Of a stretch of DNA of 64,000 nucleotides, positions 1-9,767 are shown piece after piece. Source of the stretch: DASXIF01 sp036498145 (GTDB lineage: Bacteria; Actinomycetota; Actinomycetes; Mycobacteriales; Jatrophihabitantaceae); the NCBI GenBank assembly GCA_963708625.1, contig CAVPSV010000004.1:868001-932000 (forward strand). Direction: 5' to 3'. Numbering within the stretch: the first letter of the stretch is position 1; every line of letters starts with the position of its first letter. The translations under genes were made by a program, and so were the position numbers. Under the pieces are notes generated by a model. That model saw nothing but the letters and a program-made list of their open reading frames with translations, had not been told where the DNA came from and made no database searches.

Positions 1-1297
1 AGGCGAACACCAGCAGCCGCCCGTCGGTGTCGTGCACCACGCCGGCCAGGGACGACACACCGGTGAGCGTCCCGGTCTTCGCGCGCACCAGCCCGGCCGC
101 GGCGTGCGTGCCGTCCGCCGGCTGGTAGCGGTCGGCGAGCGTGCCGCTCCAGCCGGAGACCGGCAGCGCGTCGAGCACCACGTGCAGCGCGGGGTCGCGG
201 ACGATCTCGTCCAGCACCCCCGCCAGCGCCGCCGTGCTGAGCCGGTCGGATGCGGCCAACCCGCTGCCGTCGCGCATGCCCGCGCCAGGATCGGCGCCCA
301 GACGGGTCAGGGTGGACCGGATGGCGGTGACCGCGCCGTCGAACGACGCCGGTTGCCCGCTCGCGAGCGCGACCTGGCGGGCCAGGCATTCGGCGATGAC
401 GTTGTCGGAGGCCAGCAGCATCTGCGTCACCAGTTCGGACACCGGCGCGGAGTTCACCGTAGCGAGCGTGCGCGCGGCGCTCGGCGCGCCGCCGCGGACC
501 ACCGCGGCGGACGGCACGCCGAGTGCCGCGGCAAGTTCCCGCCCGGCGGCCAGGTCCGGCGCGGAACTGCGCACCACGTCGCCCGGCGCGGCGCGACCAC
601 CGTCGGCCATTACCGCGGTGATCGGCGCGGCGTAGTCCGTCGGTACGTCGTCGGGCGCCCAGGCCGGTGAGGTGCTCGGGCCGGTGAACAGCCCGTCGTC
701 CACGACGATGCGATCGACGCCGACATGGTGCGCGCGCAGTTGCCCGGCCAAATCGGACAGCCGAGCCGCATCGGGATAGGCACCGTCGGCGCCACCCTGC
801 GCCCCGGTCAGCGTCGGGTCGCCGGCGCCGAGGAGCACGACGGTGCCCGCGGCGGTGCCGGTGACGACCCGGGTGCTTATCCGGTATCCGGCGCCGCGGG
901 TAGCCACCACGGCGGCCGCGGTCAGCAACTTGGCGGTGGAGGCAGGTGCCGCGGCGTCTGTGCCGAGCCGGTCGGCGAGCACCGCCCCGGAGGTCGCGTC
1001 CAGCACCGAGGCATGCACCTGGGTGCCGAGGTCGGGCGCGGATAATGCCGTGGCGATGGCACGGCTGAGCCCGGATGCGGTTGGCTGCGGGGCGTCGGTG
1101 CTGGACGGCAGCGGGCTCGGCGATCGGGTCGCGCCGGCGAGCTGGGCTGGCGTCGGCACGCCTGAGCGCGCCCGCGCCGCGGCGGCACGATCGATGCGGA
1201 CGTGATGGACGAGTTCGAAGCCGCCGAGCGCGGCGCCGGCCGCGAGCACTGCGGGGAGCAGTCCGTATGCGGTGATCCGCGCGATCCGGCTGCCCAC
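1..1297 (-). CDS. dacB: D-alanyl-D-alanine carboxypeptidase/endopeptidase (PBP4 family), 3' end cut by window
   Basis: Penicillin-binding protein 4 type serine peptidase that trims or cleaves peptidoglycan peptides outside the membrane. Reading from GTG at 1297 there is a short N-terminal hydrophobic segment, then the active-site SxxK motif as STAKL (about 1000-960), the SxN motif as SDN (about 395) and the KTGT motif (about 80), in the order expected of the family. The gene runs off the window start, so only the last part is missing. A TAGTGT -10 box ends 6 nt before the GTG, which supports this start and a leaderless transcript. It is divergent from ppa, the same arrangement as dacB/ppa in mycobacteria. 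Function is secure; exact cell-wall role is inference. Confidence 0.9.
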   Translation of the reverse strand, partial: MGSRIARITAYGLLPAVLAAGAALGGFELVHHVRIDRAAAARARSGVPTPAQLAGATRSPSPLPSSTDAPQPTASGLSRAIATALSAPDLGTQVHASVLDATSGAVLADRLGTDAAAPASTAKLLTAAAVVATRGAGYRISTRVVTGTAAGTVVLLGAGDPTLTGAQGGADGAYPDAARLSDLAGQLRAHHVGVDRIVVDDGLFTGPSTSPAWAPDDVPTDYAAPITAVMADGGRAAPGDVVRSSAPDLAAGRELAAALGVPSAAVVRGGAPSAARTLATVNSAPVSELVTQMLLASDNVIAECLARQVALASGQPASFDGAVTAIRSTLTRLGADPGAGMRDGSGLAASDRLSTAALAGVLDEIVRDPALHVVLDALPVSGWSGTLADRYQPADGTHAAAGLVRAKTGTLTGVSSLAGVVHDTDGRLLVFA

Positions 1298-1303
1298 GGT
1301 GCG

Positions 1304-1309
1304 ACACTA
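1304..1309 (-). promoter_or_regulatory. -10 box TAGTGT of a leaderless dacB promoter
   Basis: On the minus strand TAGTGT is followed by 6 nt and then the GTG start of dacB. This spacing puts the transcription start at the start codon. No convincing -35 hexamer is visible. Confidence 0.5.
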
Positions 1310-1434
1310 GCCAAGCCCACCGAAGGCGCTCGGACGCTCAGTCCACCGACCGGCATGACCAGGCCGGAGCGGTGGCGTCGATACCGTGCCTGGTGCGGGC
1401 CGGTGTCACGTGCGAGGCGAAGGAGCGAGCCGAC

Positions 1435-1968
1435 GTGGAGTTCGACGTCCTGATCGAGATCCCGAAGGGGAGCCGCAACAAGTACGAGGTTGATCATCAC
1501 TCGGGCCGGATGCGGTTGGACCGGACGCTGTTCACCTCGACGCAGTACCCGGCCGACTACGGCTACATCGAGCAGACCCTCGGCGAGGACGGCGACCCGC
1601 TCGACGCACTGGTACTCATCCAAGGTGACCCGCTGTTCCCCGGCGTGCTGGTGCGGTGCCGGGCCATCGGCATGTTCACCATGACCGACGAGAAGGGCGG
1701 CGACGACAAGGTGCTGTGCGTGCCGTCGACCGATCCTCGGCTGGAGCACCTGCGCGACATCCACCACGTGCCGGAGTTCGACCGGCTGGAGATCCAGCAT
1801 TTCTTCGAGGTCTACAAGGAACTGGAGCCGGGCAAGAGCGTCGACGGCGCGGCCTGGGTCGGTCGGGCCGAAGCGGAGGCGGAGATCGTGCGATCCATTG
1901 CTCGGCTGCAGACGCTGCGCAGCGAGAATCCGGAGCAGGCTCCCGCCGACCCACGCGCCATCGGCTGA
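1435..1968 (+). CDS. ppa: inorganic pyrophosphatase (family I, soluble)
   Basis: Hydrolyses pyrophosphate to phosphate in the cytoplasm, pulling biosynthetic reactions forward. The 177-residue protein has the family I layout: EIPKGSRNKYEVD near residues 7-19 and the signature DGDPLDA near residues 52-58 with the metal-binding aspartates, then the KVLCVP and HFFEVYKELEPGK segments. An upstream in-frame extension is possible, but GTG at 1435 has AGGAG at 1421-1425 nine bases before it and gives the usual family length. It is divergent from dacB and convergent with the ferredoxin-like gene. Confidence 0.93.
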   Translation: MEFDVLIEIPKGSRNKYEVDHHSGRMRLDRTLFTSTQYPADYGYIEQTLGEDGDPLDALVLIQGDPLFPGVLVRCRAIGMFTMTDEKGGDDKVLCVPSTDPRLEHLRDIHHVPEFDRLEIQHFFEVYKELEPGKSVDGAAWVGRAEAEAEIVRSIARLQTLRSENPEQAPADPRAIG

Positions 1969-1994
1969 AACTGGACCGGGCCTCCAATCCCCCT

Positions 1995-2049
1995 TGATCA
2001 ACAGTCCGTTTGTGTCGCTATAGCGGCGGCAAATGTGGTCTGTTGATCA
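1995..2049. repeat. long-loop palindromic element, copy 1 (TGATCAACAG arms)
   Basis: Perfect 10-bp inverted arms TGATCAACAG (1995-2004) and CTGTTGATCA (2040-2049) enclose a 35-nt loop that itself contains the palindrome CGCTATAGCG. It is followed by GGAAAGACG. A related element with the same right arm and a GGAAAGATG follow-on lies at 14460-14520. Here it sits between two convergent genes and could act as a terminator, but there is no T run; it may be a dispersed extragenic palindrome. Confidence 0.6.
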
Positions 2050-2059
2050 TGGAAAGACG

Positions 2060-3046
<987 letters not shown>

Positions 3047-3059
3047 CCGGCCACGGCGC

Positions 3060-4292
3060 TCACGCCGGCGCCACCGCGGGAGTCACGATGCCCTCCCGGA
3101 GCAGCCGGGCGGCCAGCTCGAGCTGCTGCTCGGCGGGTAGCCCGCTGAGCTGGGCGGGGGTGAACGGCGGGCCCGCCAGCACCGTCTTCAGCCACTCGCC
3201 ACCGGCCAGGTCGACAGTGCGGTCGAGGACCCGCAGTCGAACGTTCGGCCCGTCCTGCTCGACCTGCACCCGCAGCCCGCGCCGCAGCGTCAGCAGGGTG
3301 TCCGGTCGCACCGTCGCCGCGGCATCGAGCTGGGCCAGTGCTGCGATCGGCTCCGGCCTGGTGAGCCGCCGCAGCGCTTCGGCCAACCGGTCGGCGACGT
3401 CAGCGGCGGGCACTGCCGTCACCGCAGCTTGCAGCGCGGCGACGGTCGCAGCCAGCTGCGGGGCGAGCAGGTGCGGATCGGCGAGGTCGACCCCGGCGGG
3501 CAGCGATGTCCGCAGCTCGGGGACGTCCTGCATCTCGCGGAGCACGTACTGCACCAGGTCGTAGCGGGTGAGCGCATGCAGGCCGACGGTGAGATGGATC
3601 GACGTCTCGCCCAGGGCCGACGCGGAGTGGATCGTGCCGCGCGGCAGGTACAGCGCGTCTCCGGGCTGGAGCACCTCGTCCAAGATCGGCGGCTCAGCGG
3701 CCTGCGCCCGTACGTCGTCAGCGCGCTGCTGCCACGGCTGGTCGGGCAGCGGGTCGGGCAGGACCGGCGCGTGCAGCGTCCAGTGCTTGCGACCGGCAAT
3801 CTGCAGCACGAAGACGTCGTGCACGTCGTAATGCGGTGCGAAGCCGGTGTTCTGTGGCGGCGTGATGTAGGCGTTCACCTGAACGGGATGGCCCAGTTCG
3901 GTGGACAGCCGGGACGCGAAGGTCACGATCGGCGGCCAGGTCCGGTGCAGCGCCTGCAGCACCAGCGTCGCGCCGTCTGCGAGCTGGGCAAGCACCCGGT
4001 CGTCGGCGGCCTGGTCACCGATGGTGGCGCCGGCACCGCCGCCGCGGGTGAAGCTCGAGGTGGACAGCACGGTGCCGTCCTTGGCCATGCGCAGGAACGG
4101 GGTGCGCAGTCCTCGCTGCGAGATCAGCTCATCGACGGCAGCGGTGTCGAGCAGGTCACCGAAATCGCCGGCCAGTTCTGCTGCGCGGGTGAGCAGCGGA
4201 GCGCGGCCCCAGTACTCATCGGCGAACGTGGCCGGGCCGCAGGCGACACAGCGCTGCAACGCTGAATCGCCCGCGGCCGTCGCTCCGTTCAC
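3060..4292 (-). CDS. cupin/JmjC-like 2-oxoglutarate oxygenase (cupin_4, ribosomal oxygenase-like)
   Basis: A 410-residue protein with the cupin_4 (PF08007) fold, the bacterial JmjC relatives that include the ribosomal arginine hydroxylase RoxA/YcfD. The iron-binding HxD is seen in FAPHYDVHDVFVLQ near residue 150 and the distal histidine in RGTIHSASALG near residue 220. The N-terminal WGRAPLLTRAAEL segment and the C-terminal winged-helix-like part (LPAEQQLELAARLL) match the family. The start is GTG at 4292 by length; no strong ribosome site is visible. The likely substrate, a ribosomal protein or other polypeptide, is inferred only from the family. Neighbour downstream: ferredoxin-like protein, 13 nt away. 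Confidence 0.8.
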   Translation of the reverse strand: MNGATAAGDSALQRCVACGPATFADEYWGRAPLLTRAAELAGDFGDLLDTAAVDELISQRGLRTPFLRMAKDGTVLSTSSFTRGGGAGATIGDQAADDRVLAQLADGATLVLQALHRTWPPIVTFASRLSTELGHPVQVNAYITPPQNTGFAPHYDVHDVFVLQIAGRKHWTLHAPVLPDPLPDQPWQQRADDVRAQAAEPPILDEVLQPGDALYLPRGTIHSASALGETSIHLTVGLHALTRYDLVQYVLREMQDVPELRTSLPAGVDLADPHLLAPQLAATVAALQAAVTAVPAADVADRLAEALRRLTRPEPIAALAQLDAAATVRPDTLLTLRRGLRVQVEQDGPNVRLRVLDRTVDLAGGEWLKTVLAGPPFTPAQLSGLPAEQQLELAARLLREGIVTPAVAPA

Positions 4293-4337
4293 CTGATCCG
4301 ATCGCCTCAGTTGGGGCAGTCAGCTAGCGCTGCCGTC

Positions 4338-4571
4338 CTATGCGCTACCGCCATCGGCGCCCGCGTCGCCCGCGCCCGCGTCGCCCGCACCGCCATCGGC
4401 ACCCGCGTCGCCCGCGCCACCATCGGCACCCTTGTCGGCGGCACCGCCATCGGCACCCGCACCGGCGTCACCCGCTCCGGCGTCACCGGCGCCGCCATCT
4501 GCGCCCGCGTCGCCCGCGCCGCCGTCGGCACCACTGTCACCCGCGGTGGTCTCTACGTCTTCGTCGGTCAT
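4338..4571 (-). CDS. possible internally initiated acidic Gly/Ala/Asp-rich peptide
   Basis: In frame with the menG tail, ATG at 4571 is preceded on the minus strand by AGGAG with a 6-nt spacer, much stronger than the signal at the menG start. The product would be 77 residues: MTDEDVETTAGDSG followed by repeats of Gly, Ala and Asp. It has no recognised domain and no hydrophobic segment. It may be an independent small gene whose upstream neighbour lost its stop codon, or just the repeat tail of menG. Confidence 0.4.
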   Translation of the reverse strand: MTDEDVETTAGDSGADGGAGDAGADGGAGDAGAGDAGAGADGGAADKGADGGAGDAGADGGAGDAGAGDAGADGGSA

Positions 4572-5381
4572 CGCTGTCTCCTGTCGATCGAATCTCGATG
4601 GGACGGTGGTCGAGCCGCCCGGCACGGACGTACCCCGAGCCGTCCTGACCGTAACGCGATCAGCCGCCGGCGCGACAGGTGGGACCGGCCGCTCGGCAGC
4701 GTGCAGCGCGACGATCCCGCCGCTCAGATTGCGGTAGCGCACGTCCGTCCACCCGGCGGCTGCCACCATGCGGGCCAGTTCCGCCTGCGCCGGCCAGGCC
4801 CGGATCGATTCGGCGAGGTAGACGTAGGCGTCCGCATTCGACGACACGCGCCGCGCGATCGCCGGCAGGGCGCGCATCAGATAGTTCAGGTACACGACCC
4901 GGAACGGGGGGAACACCGGACGGCTGAATTCGCAGATCACCAGCCGCCCGCCCGGGCGCACCACCCGCGCCATCTCCCGCAGCGCCTGGGCCACGTCGGC
5001 GACGTTGCGCAGCCCGAACGAGATGGTGACCGCATCGAACACGCCGTCCCGGAACGGCAGGTGCAGCGCGTCGCCGGCGACCAGCGGCAGGTCCGCCCGC
5101 CCGCGGTGCGCACGTCCGGCGCGGAGCATGCCGAGCGAGAAGTCGCACGCCACCGCGAACGCGCCGGTACGGCGCAGCTCGGCGGTGGAGACACCGGTCC
5201 CGGCGGCCAGGTCGAGGACCCGGGCGCCGGCGGCCAGCTCCAGGCACTGCCGGGTGCGTCGTCGCCAAAGCCGGTCCATGCCGACGCTCAGCACCGTGTT
5301 GGTGATGTCGTAGCGGCGGGCCACGCCGTCGAACATGGCCGCGACCTCGCGCGGGCGCTTGTCCAGCGCGGCTCGGCTCAC
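4338..5381 (-). CDS. menG: demethylmenaquinone methyltransferase with Gly/Ala/Asp-rich C-terminal tail
   Basis: Last step of menaquinone synthesis: SAM-dependent C-methylation of demethylmenaquinone. Residues 1-235 are a complete UbiE/MenG enzyme: DGVARRYDITNTVLSVGMD near 18, SAM-binding VLDLAAGTGVSTAEL near 55, SFGLRNVADVAQAL near 120 and the C-terminal RNLSGGIVALH. Family members of this size normally end there, but no stop follows. The frame continues about 110 residues into a linker and then a low-complexity repeat of GADGGAGDAG-type units. Inside this tail an in-frame ATG at 4571 has an excellent AGGAG ribosome site, so two proteins may be made. It is 18 nt downstream of the transporter gene, on the same strand. 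Methyltransferase role is firm; the tail is unexplained. Confidence 0.88.
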   Translation of the reverse strand: MSRAALDKRPREVAAMFDGVARRYDITNTVLSVGMDRLWRRRTRQCLELAAGARVLDLAAGTGVSTAELRRTGAFAVACDFSLGMLRAGRAHRGRADLPLVAGDALHLPFRDGVFDAVTISFGLRNVADVAQALREMARVVRPGGRLVICEFSRPVFPPFRVVYLNYLMRALPAIARRVSSNADAYVYLAESIRAWPAQAELARMVAAAGWTDVRYRNLSGGIVALHAAERPVPPVAPAADRVTVRTARGTSVPGGSTTVPSRFDRQETAMTDEDVETTAGDSGADGGAGDAGADGGAGDAGAGDAGAGADGGAADKGADGGAGDAGADGGAGDAGAGDAGADGGSA

Positions 5382-5399
5382 CCGGTCATTCTGCCGGAC

Positions 5400-6296
5400 T
5401 CACACCGCGTGCACGTTCGGCGGCGGCAACACCGCGGCGGGCGCAGCCTGCCCCGACCTGGACAACCGAACCGCACCGACGATGATCACCAGCAGGCACA
5501 GGGCGTCCACCACAAGTGCCGCTGCGTCGTGCGGAACGCGCTCGTGCAGCAGCACGGCGCCGAGAATGACCGCGACCAGCGGGTCCGCCGCCTTGTTCGC
5601 CGGGAAGCTCGCGGCTAGTGCGCCGACCTGGAAGGAGACTTGGGTCAGCATCATGCCCAGGCCGCCGAGGATCAGCAGGCCGGCCAGGGGCGCGAGCCCG
5701 TCGGCATGGACGAAGATGCCGTGCGCGCCGTGTTCGCGACGTTCGACGGCCAGGCAGTTGAGCATCACACCGATGGTGCCGAACCAGGCGCCGGCCACGC
5801 CGCCGTAGACGCCGGCCCGCACCGCGGCCGCTCGCCGGTGTGCCAGCGCGCACAGCAGAGCGCCGGCGACGAGTTCGACGACGATGGTGATCTCGAGTGC
5901 GGTCGCCGACGGAGTGCGACCGGACGCGGGTGTGCCGAGTAGCCAGAAGAACGCGGTCAGGCCGGCGCCGATGGCGAGGCAGGCGGCGTAGTCGGCGGCC
6001 CGTGGCCTGGTCCGGGCAAGTATCGAACCGAAGAACAGCGATACCGGCAGCGTGAGCACGAGCAGCGGCTGGACGAGGACAACGGGTCCGTTGGCCAGCG
6101 CGACCACCTGCAGCGCGAAGCCGACGGTGTCGCCGCCGATGGACAGCAGCCAGCGCGGGTCGCGCAGCAGCCGGATCAGCCCGCGCGGGTCGGCCTGGCC
6201 GGTGCCCGTGTGCACGGCCGCGTGCTGGACCGCGGTGGACGCGCCGTAGGCCACCGCGGCCGATACGCCGAAACAGACAGCGACGAGCATCGACAC
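5400..6296 (-). CDS. EamA/NIPA-like multi-pass membrane transporter
   Basis: About 298 residues with roughly nine hydrophobic helices, in the drug/metabolite transporter superfamily and closest in character to NIPA-type (Mg2+) and EamA proteins. N-terminal VAYGASTAVQHAAV, internal GPVVLVQPLLVLTLPVSLFFG and C-terminal FPANKAADPLVAVILGAVLLHERV are typical. The longer reading frame could begin at GTG 6326, but GTG at 6296 is preceded by TACTCT and a 6-nt spacer, which favours a leaderless start there. The substrate cannot be read from the sequence. It is the first gene of a likely pair with menG. Confidence 0.72.
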   Translation of the reverse strand: MSMLVAVCFGVSAAVAYGASTAVQHAAVHTGTGQADPRGLIRLLRDPRWLLSIGGDTVGFALQVVALANGPVVLVQPLLVLTLPVSLFFGSILARTRPRAADYAACLAIGAGLTAFFWLLGTPASGRTPSATALEITIVVELVAGALLCALAHRRAAAVRAGVYGGVAGAWFGTIGVMLNCLAVERREHGAHGIFVHADGLAPLAGLLILGGLGMMLTQVSFQVGALAASFPANKAADPLVAVILGAVLLHERVPHDAAALVVDALCLLVIIVGAVRLSRSGQAAPAAVLPPPNVHAV

Positions 6297-6429
6297 GCAC
6301 GCAGAGTAGGCCGGATCGCGGCTCACACCCGCGCCGAACCACCGGTGCGGGTCTTAACGCGGCGCTTCGCTCGGTTTGCGGACCGAGTGCCCGCGCACCA
6401 AGGTGGACGCATTGGAGCGGGAGGTTGTT

Positions 6430-7368
6430 ATGGGCGCTGCACATCGATCAGGGATCGTGACGGACCCGATGCGCCGCGGTGGGCGCCGGTCACGGGTCGC
6501 CCGGTTCGCCCGAGTGGCATCCGCCGCCGTGCTCGCGGGGGCCGCGATCGGGGGTGTCGCTGCGGTCGCCCCAGGTGACGCGGGCGCCGCCACGCCGGTC
6601 GTCTATGTGGCGATGGGCGATTCGTATGCGGCGGGCCCATTCATCCTGCCGGAGACCGACCCGTACACCTGCGTCCGGTCCAAGGACAACTACGCCGGCA
6701 TCCTCTCCCGGAAGATGAAGGTGCAGACGCTCCGGGACGTCACCTGCTCCGGTGCGACCACCGTTGACTTCAGCAACCCGCAGCCTGGCGAGATCTCGGG
6801 GACCGCCCCGCCGCAGTACAACGCGCTCACCCCGGACACGACGCTGGTAACCGTCGGCATCGGCGGCAACGACGTGGGGCTGGTCGGCCTCGCGGAAAGC
6901 TGCCTCAATTTCGCACCCGCTCCGATCGGCAAGTCCTGCGCGGCGAAGTACACCGCCGGCGGCGTGGACACCTACGGCCAGCGGATCGATGCGTTCGCGA
7001 GTACGTACGGCACCGTGATCGACCACATCCGCCAGTTGTCGCCGCACGCGAAGATCCTGATGATCAGCTACCCGTTCGCGATCCGGCCGGGCGGGTGCTT
7101 CCCGGTGCAGCCGGTGCTCGGCCCGGACGCCACGTACATCCAGGCAAAGATCGACCAGCTGAACGCGGCGATGGCGGCCCAGGCAGCGGCGCACGGCGCA
7201 AGCTACGTCGACCTGCGCACCATGACCGTCGGCCACGATGCGTGCGCGTTGCCCGGGGTGCGCTGGATAGAGGGCTTGGTACCGACCTCGGACGCGTTCC
7301 CACTGCATCCGAACGAGCTGTTCATGAAGCACGCGGAGAAGGTGATCCGCCCGATCGCCACCTCGTGA
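6430..7368 (+). CDS. secreted GDSL/SGNH esterase or lipase
   Basis: Extracellular ester hydrolase of the SGNH family. ATG at 6430 follows GGGAGGT with good spacing. A signal peptide covers about residues 1-53 (twin-arginine-like GRRSRVARFARVASAAVLAG and a cut near DAGAA). Block I is MGDSYAAGP with the nucleophilic Ser near residue 62, the oxyanion motif is GIGGNDVGL near residue 148, and the catalytic Asp/His lie in DAFPLHPNE near residue 294. Six cysteines suggest disulfides. It stands next to a second GDSL gene on the same strand, but each has its own ribosome site and leader. Substrate unknown. Confidence 0.85.
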   Translation: MGAAHRSGIVTDPMRRGGRRSRVARFARVASAAVLAGAAIGGVAAVAPGDAGAATPVVYVAMGDSYAAGPFILPETDPYTCVRSKDNYAGILSRKMKVQTLRDVTCSGATTVDFSNPQPGEISGTAPPQYNALTPDTTLVTVGIGGNDVGLVGLAESCLNFAPAPIGKSCAAKYTAGGVDTYGQRIDAFASTYGTVIDHIRQLSPHAKILMISYPFAIRPGGCFPVQPVLGPDATYIQAKIDQLNAAMAAQAAAHGASYVDLRTMTVGHDACALPGVRWIEGLVPTSDAFPLHPNELFMKHAEKVIRPIATS

Positions 7369-7557
7369 GGTGGGCATATCGACGCGATCGCGACGTCCTG
7401 ACCGCGGGAACTTCTCGAAGTGCGCCTACCTGACCGGCGGATTACATTCGGCGTGATCCACTACTGGCCGGTAACCCCTTCTTCACCGCCAGGTCATCCA
7501 GTAGGTCGCGCCACACCTGCACAACTCCGCTCGTCGCCGTCGCCGTCAGGAGCCCAC

Positions 7558-8403
7558 ATGCGCATCCCCCGCCTACTGCTGGCCGTAGTCGCAGCCATTG
7601 GCCTGGTCGCCATCCCAGCCACCGCCGCCCAGGCTGCGCCGCCGATCTATTACCTCGCGCTCGGCGACTCGCTCGCGGCGGGATATCAGCCCGGCGGTGA
7701 CACGACCGCGGGTTACGTCTACGACGTCTACAACCACCTGCACGCCAGCCATCCGAACCTGGTACTGATCAACCTGGGCTGCGACGGCGAAACCACCACC
7801 TCGATGATCAGCGGCGGGTGCCCGGGTACGCCGGTGACGCCGTACACGACCGGCTCGCAACTCGGCGATGCGGTGAAGGACTTGCAGTTGTACGGATCGG
7901 CGGTCAAGTACCTGACCATCGACATCGGCGCGAACGACGTCGACGGCTGCCTGCCCGGCGGCGTGCCGAACGCCGCGTGCCTGCTCGAAGGCGTGCAGAC
8001 GATCACGACCAACCTCAACACGATCATGGCGACGCTCAAGCGGACCGACGGCGGCAAACTGCCCCAGCACAGTGCCGGCATGACGTACTACGACCCGTTC
8101 CTACAGCAATGGCTGACCGGGCCGGAGGGTGAGGCCGTCGCGGCTGCCACGGTGCCGCTCGCCGCTGGCGTGAACCTGGACGAGAGCACGATCTACACCG
8201 GCTACGGCGCCAAGATCGCGGACGTGTTCACCACGTTCAAGACCCTCAGCTTCGCCCCGACGCACAACACGCCGCCGTACGGGAAGATCCCGGTGAACGT
8301 GGCCCGGATCTGCACCTGGACCTGGATGTGCAGCCAGCAGAACATCCACGCCAACGACACCGGCTACCTGCAGATCGCCAAGACCTTCGAAGCCCGCCTC
8401 TAA
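7558..8403 (+). CDS. secreted GDSL/SGNH esterase-like protein
   Basis: A 281-residue secreted SGNH hydrolase. An upstream frame extension exists, but ATG at 7558 has AGGAG 5 nt before it and starts directly with a classic signal peptide (MRIPRLLLAVVAAIGLVAIP, cut after AAQA). Block I is LGDSLAAGY, the Gly/Asn motif is DIGANDVDG and the C-terminal catalytic region is NIHANDTGYL. It differs substantially from the neighbouring GDSL protein, so a recent tandem duplication is unlikely. A strong hairpin follows the stop. Confidence 0.82.
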   Translation: MRIPRLLLAVVAAIGLVAIPATAAQAAPPIYYLALGDSLAAGYQPGGDTTAGYVYDVYNHLHASHPNLVLINLGCDGETTTSMISGGCPGTPVTPYTTGSQLGDAVKDLQLYGSAVKYLTIDIGANDVDGCLPGGVPNAACLLEGVQTITTNLNTIMATLKRTDGGKLPQHSAGMTYYDPFLQQWLTGPEGEAVAAATVPLAAGVNLDESTIYTGYGAKIADVFTTFKTLSFAPTHNTPPYGKIPVNVARICTWTWMCSQQNIHANDTGYLQIAKTFEARL

Positions 8404-8433
8404 CCTCCCAACAAACCCACCCCACCAAACCGG

Positions 8434-8478
8434 TTTGGGGAAGATTTGGGCCGTATAGCGGCCCAAATCTTCCCCAAA
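8434..8478. terminator. bidirectional hairpin terminator, 20-bp perfect stem
   Basis: The arms at 8434-8453 and 8459-8478 are exact reverse complements over 20 bp (TTTGGGGAAGATTTGGGCCG) around a 5-nt TATAG loop. It lies between the convergent GDSL esterase (+) and mqnC (-), so it can stop transcription from both sides. No long T tract follows, as is common in high-GC bacteria. Confidence 0.85.
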
Positions 8479-8504
8479 TGTGGCTGGGTGGCTGGGTGGC
8501 CGGG

Positions 8505-9668
8505 TTAGGCCGAGGCGGCGGGCACCAGCTTCAGCGCGGTCGAGGCGAAGTGCGAATGCACGCGGTCGTCGACCGGGTCGTTCGCGGGGTCGTCATGCAC
8601 GACCAGGTGCCGGTAGAGCGTGTCGCGCTGGGCCGGGATGCGGCCGGCGCCGCGGATCAGTTCGATCAGCTCGGTGCGGTTGGAGCGGTGCCGGGCGCCC
8701 GCTGAGGAAACCACGTTCTCCTCCAGCATCACCGAGCCGAGGTCGTCCGCGCCGAAGTGCAGCGTGAGCTGGCCGATGTCCTTGCCGGTGGTCAGCCAGG
8801 ACCCCTGCAGGTGGTTCACGTTGTCGAAGAACAACCGCGCCACCGCGACCATGCGCAGGTACTCCAGGCTGGTGGCCTGGGTGCGCCCGCGCAGGTGATT
8901 GTTCTCCGGCTGGTACGTCCACGGAATGAAGGAGCGGAACCCACCGGTGCGGTCCTGCACGTCGCGGATCATGCGCAGGTGCTCGATGCGCTCGGCGTTC
9001 GTCTCACCGGTGCCCATCATGAACGTCGCGGTGGACTCGACGCCCAAGCCATGCGCGATCTCCATCACCTGCAGCCACGTCTCGCCCGACTCCTTGAGCG
9101 GTGCGATCGCGGTGCGCGGGCGGCGCACCAGGATCTCCGCACCGGCTCCGGCGAACGAGTCGAGACCGGCCGCATGCAACCGTTCGATGACGCTCGCGTA
9201 GTCCAGCTCGGAGGTGCGCGAGATGTGCACCACCTCGGACGCACCGAGCGAGTGCAAAGTCAGCTGCGGGTACCCGGCCTTGATCGCGCTGAACGTCTGC
9301 TCGTACCACTCGATGCCGAGCTCCGGCGAATGGCCGCCCTGCAGCATGATCTGCGTGGCGCCCAGGTCCACCGCCTCGCCGCAGCGGCGCAGGATCTCGT
9401 CCAGTTCGTGCGTCCACCCCTCCGCGTGCTTCGGCGCGCGGTAGAAGGCGCAGAACTTGCACGCGGTCACGCAGACGTTGGTGTAGTTGATGTTGCGATC
9501 GATGATGTAGGTGGCGATGTTGTCCGGGTAGCGGCGCCGCCGCACCTCGTCGGCCGCCTGCCCGAGCGCGTGCAGCGGCGCGTCGGTGTACAGCCGCAAC
9601 GCCTCGTCCGGGGTGATCCGGCCGCCGGCGGCGGCGTGATCGAGCAGTTCGGCGATCGCACGGGCCAT
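8505..9668 (-). CDS. mqnC: cyclic dehypoxanthinyl futalosine synthase (radical SAM)
   Basis: Radical SAM enzyme of the futalosine menaquinone route; it cyclises dehypoxanthinyl futalosine. The cluster motif is CVTACKFC near residue 66, following RNINYTN. MLQGGHSPEL, SLGASEVVHI, FMMGTGETN and FIPWTYQPENNHL are all characteristic of MqnC. ATG at 9668 has TAGGCT ending 6 nt before it, a leaderless arrangement; the TTG two codons upstream is less likely. The other pathway genes mqnA and mqnE lie within 5 kb, and mqnP/mqnL/ubiX lie at 22-25 kb. Confidence 0.93.
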   Translation of the reverse strand: MARAIAELLDHAAAGGRITPDEALRLYTDAPLHALGQAADEVRRRRYPDNIATYIIDRNINYTNVCVTACKFCAFYRAPKHAEGWTHELDEILRRCGEAVDLGATQIMLQGGHSPELGIEWYEQTFSAIKAGYPQLTLHSLGASEVVHISRTSELDYASVIERLHAAGLDSFAGAGAEILVRRPRTAIAPLKESGETWLQVMEIAHGLGVESTATFMMGTGETNAERIEHLRMIRDVQDRTGGFRSFIPWTYQPENNHLRGRTQATSLEYLRMVAVARLFFDNVNHLQGSWLTTGKDIGQLTLHFGADDLGSVMLEENVVSSAGARHRSNRTELIELIRGAGRIPAQRDTLYRHLVVHDDPANDPVDDRVHSHFASTALKLVPAASA

Positions 9669-9767
9669 GACCAAAGCCTAACTTCCACCCGTTCGCCTCC
9701 GACCGGGTGCGCTGACGGTTGGCATTCGAGTGGTTGGTCACCGCGGTAGGCGGCATACTTTCCCACC

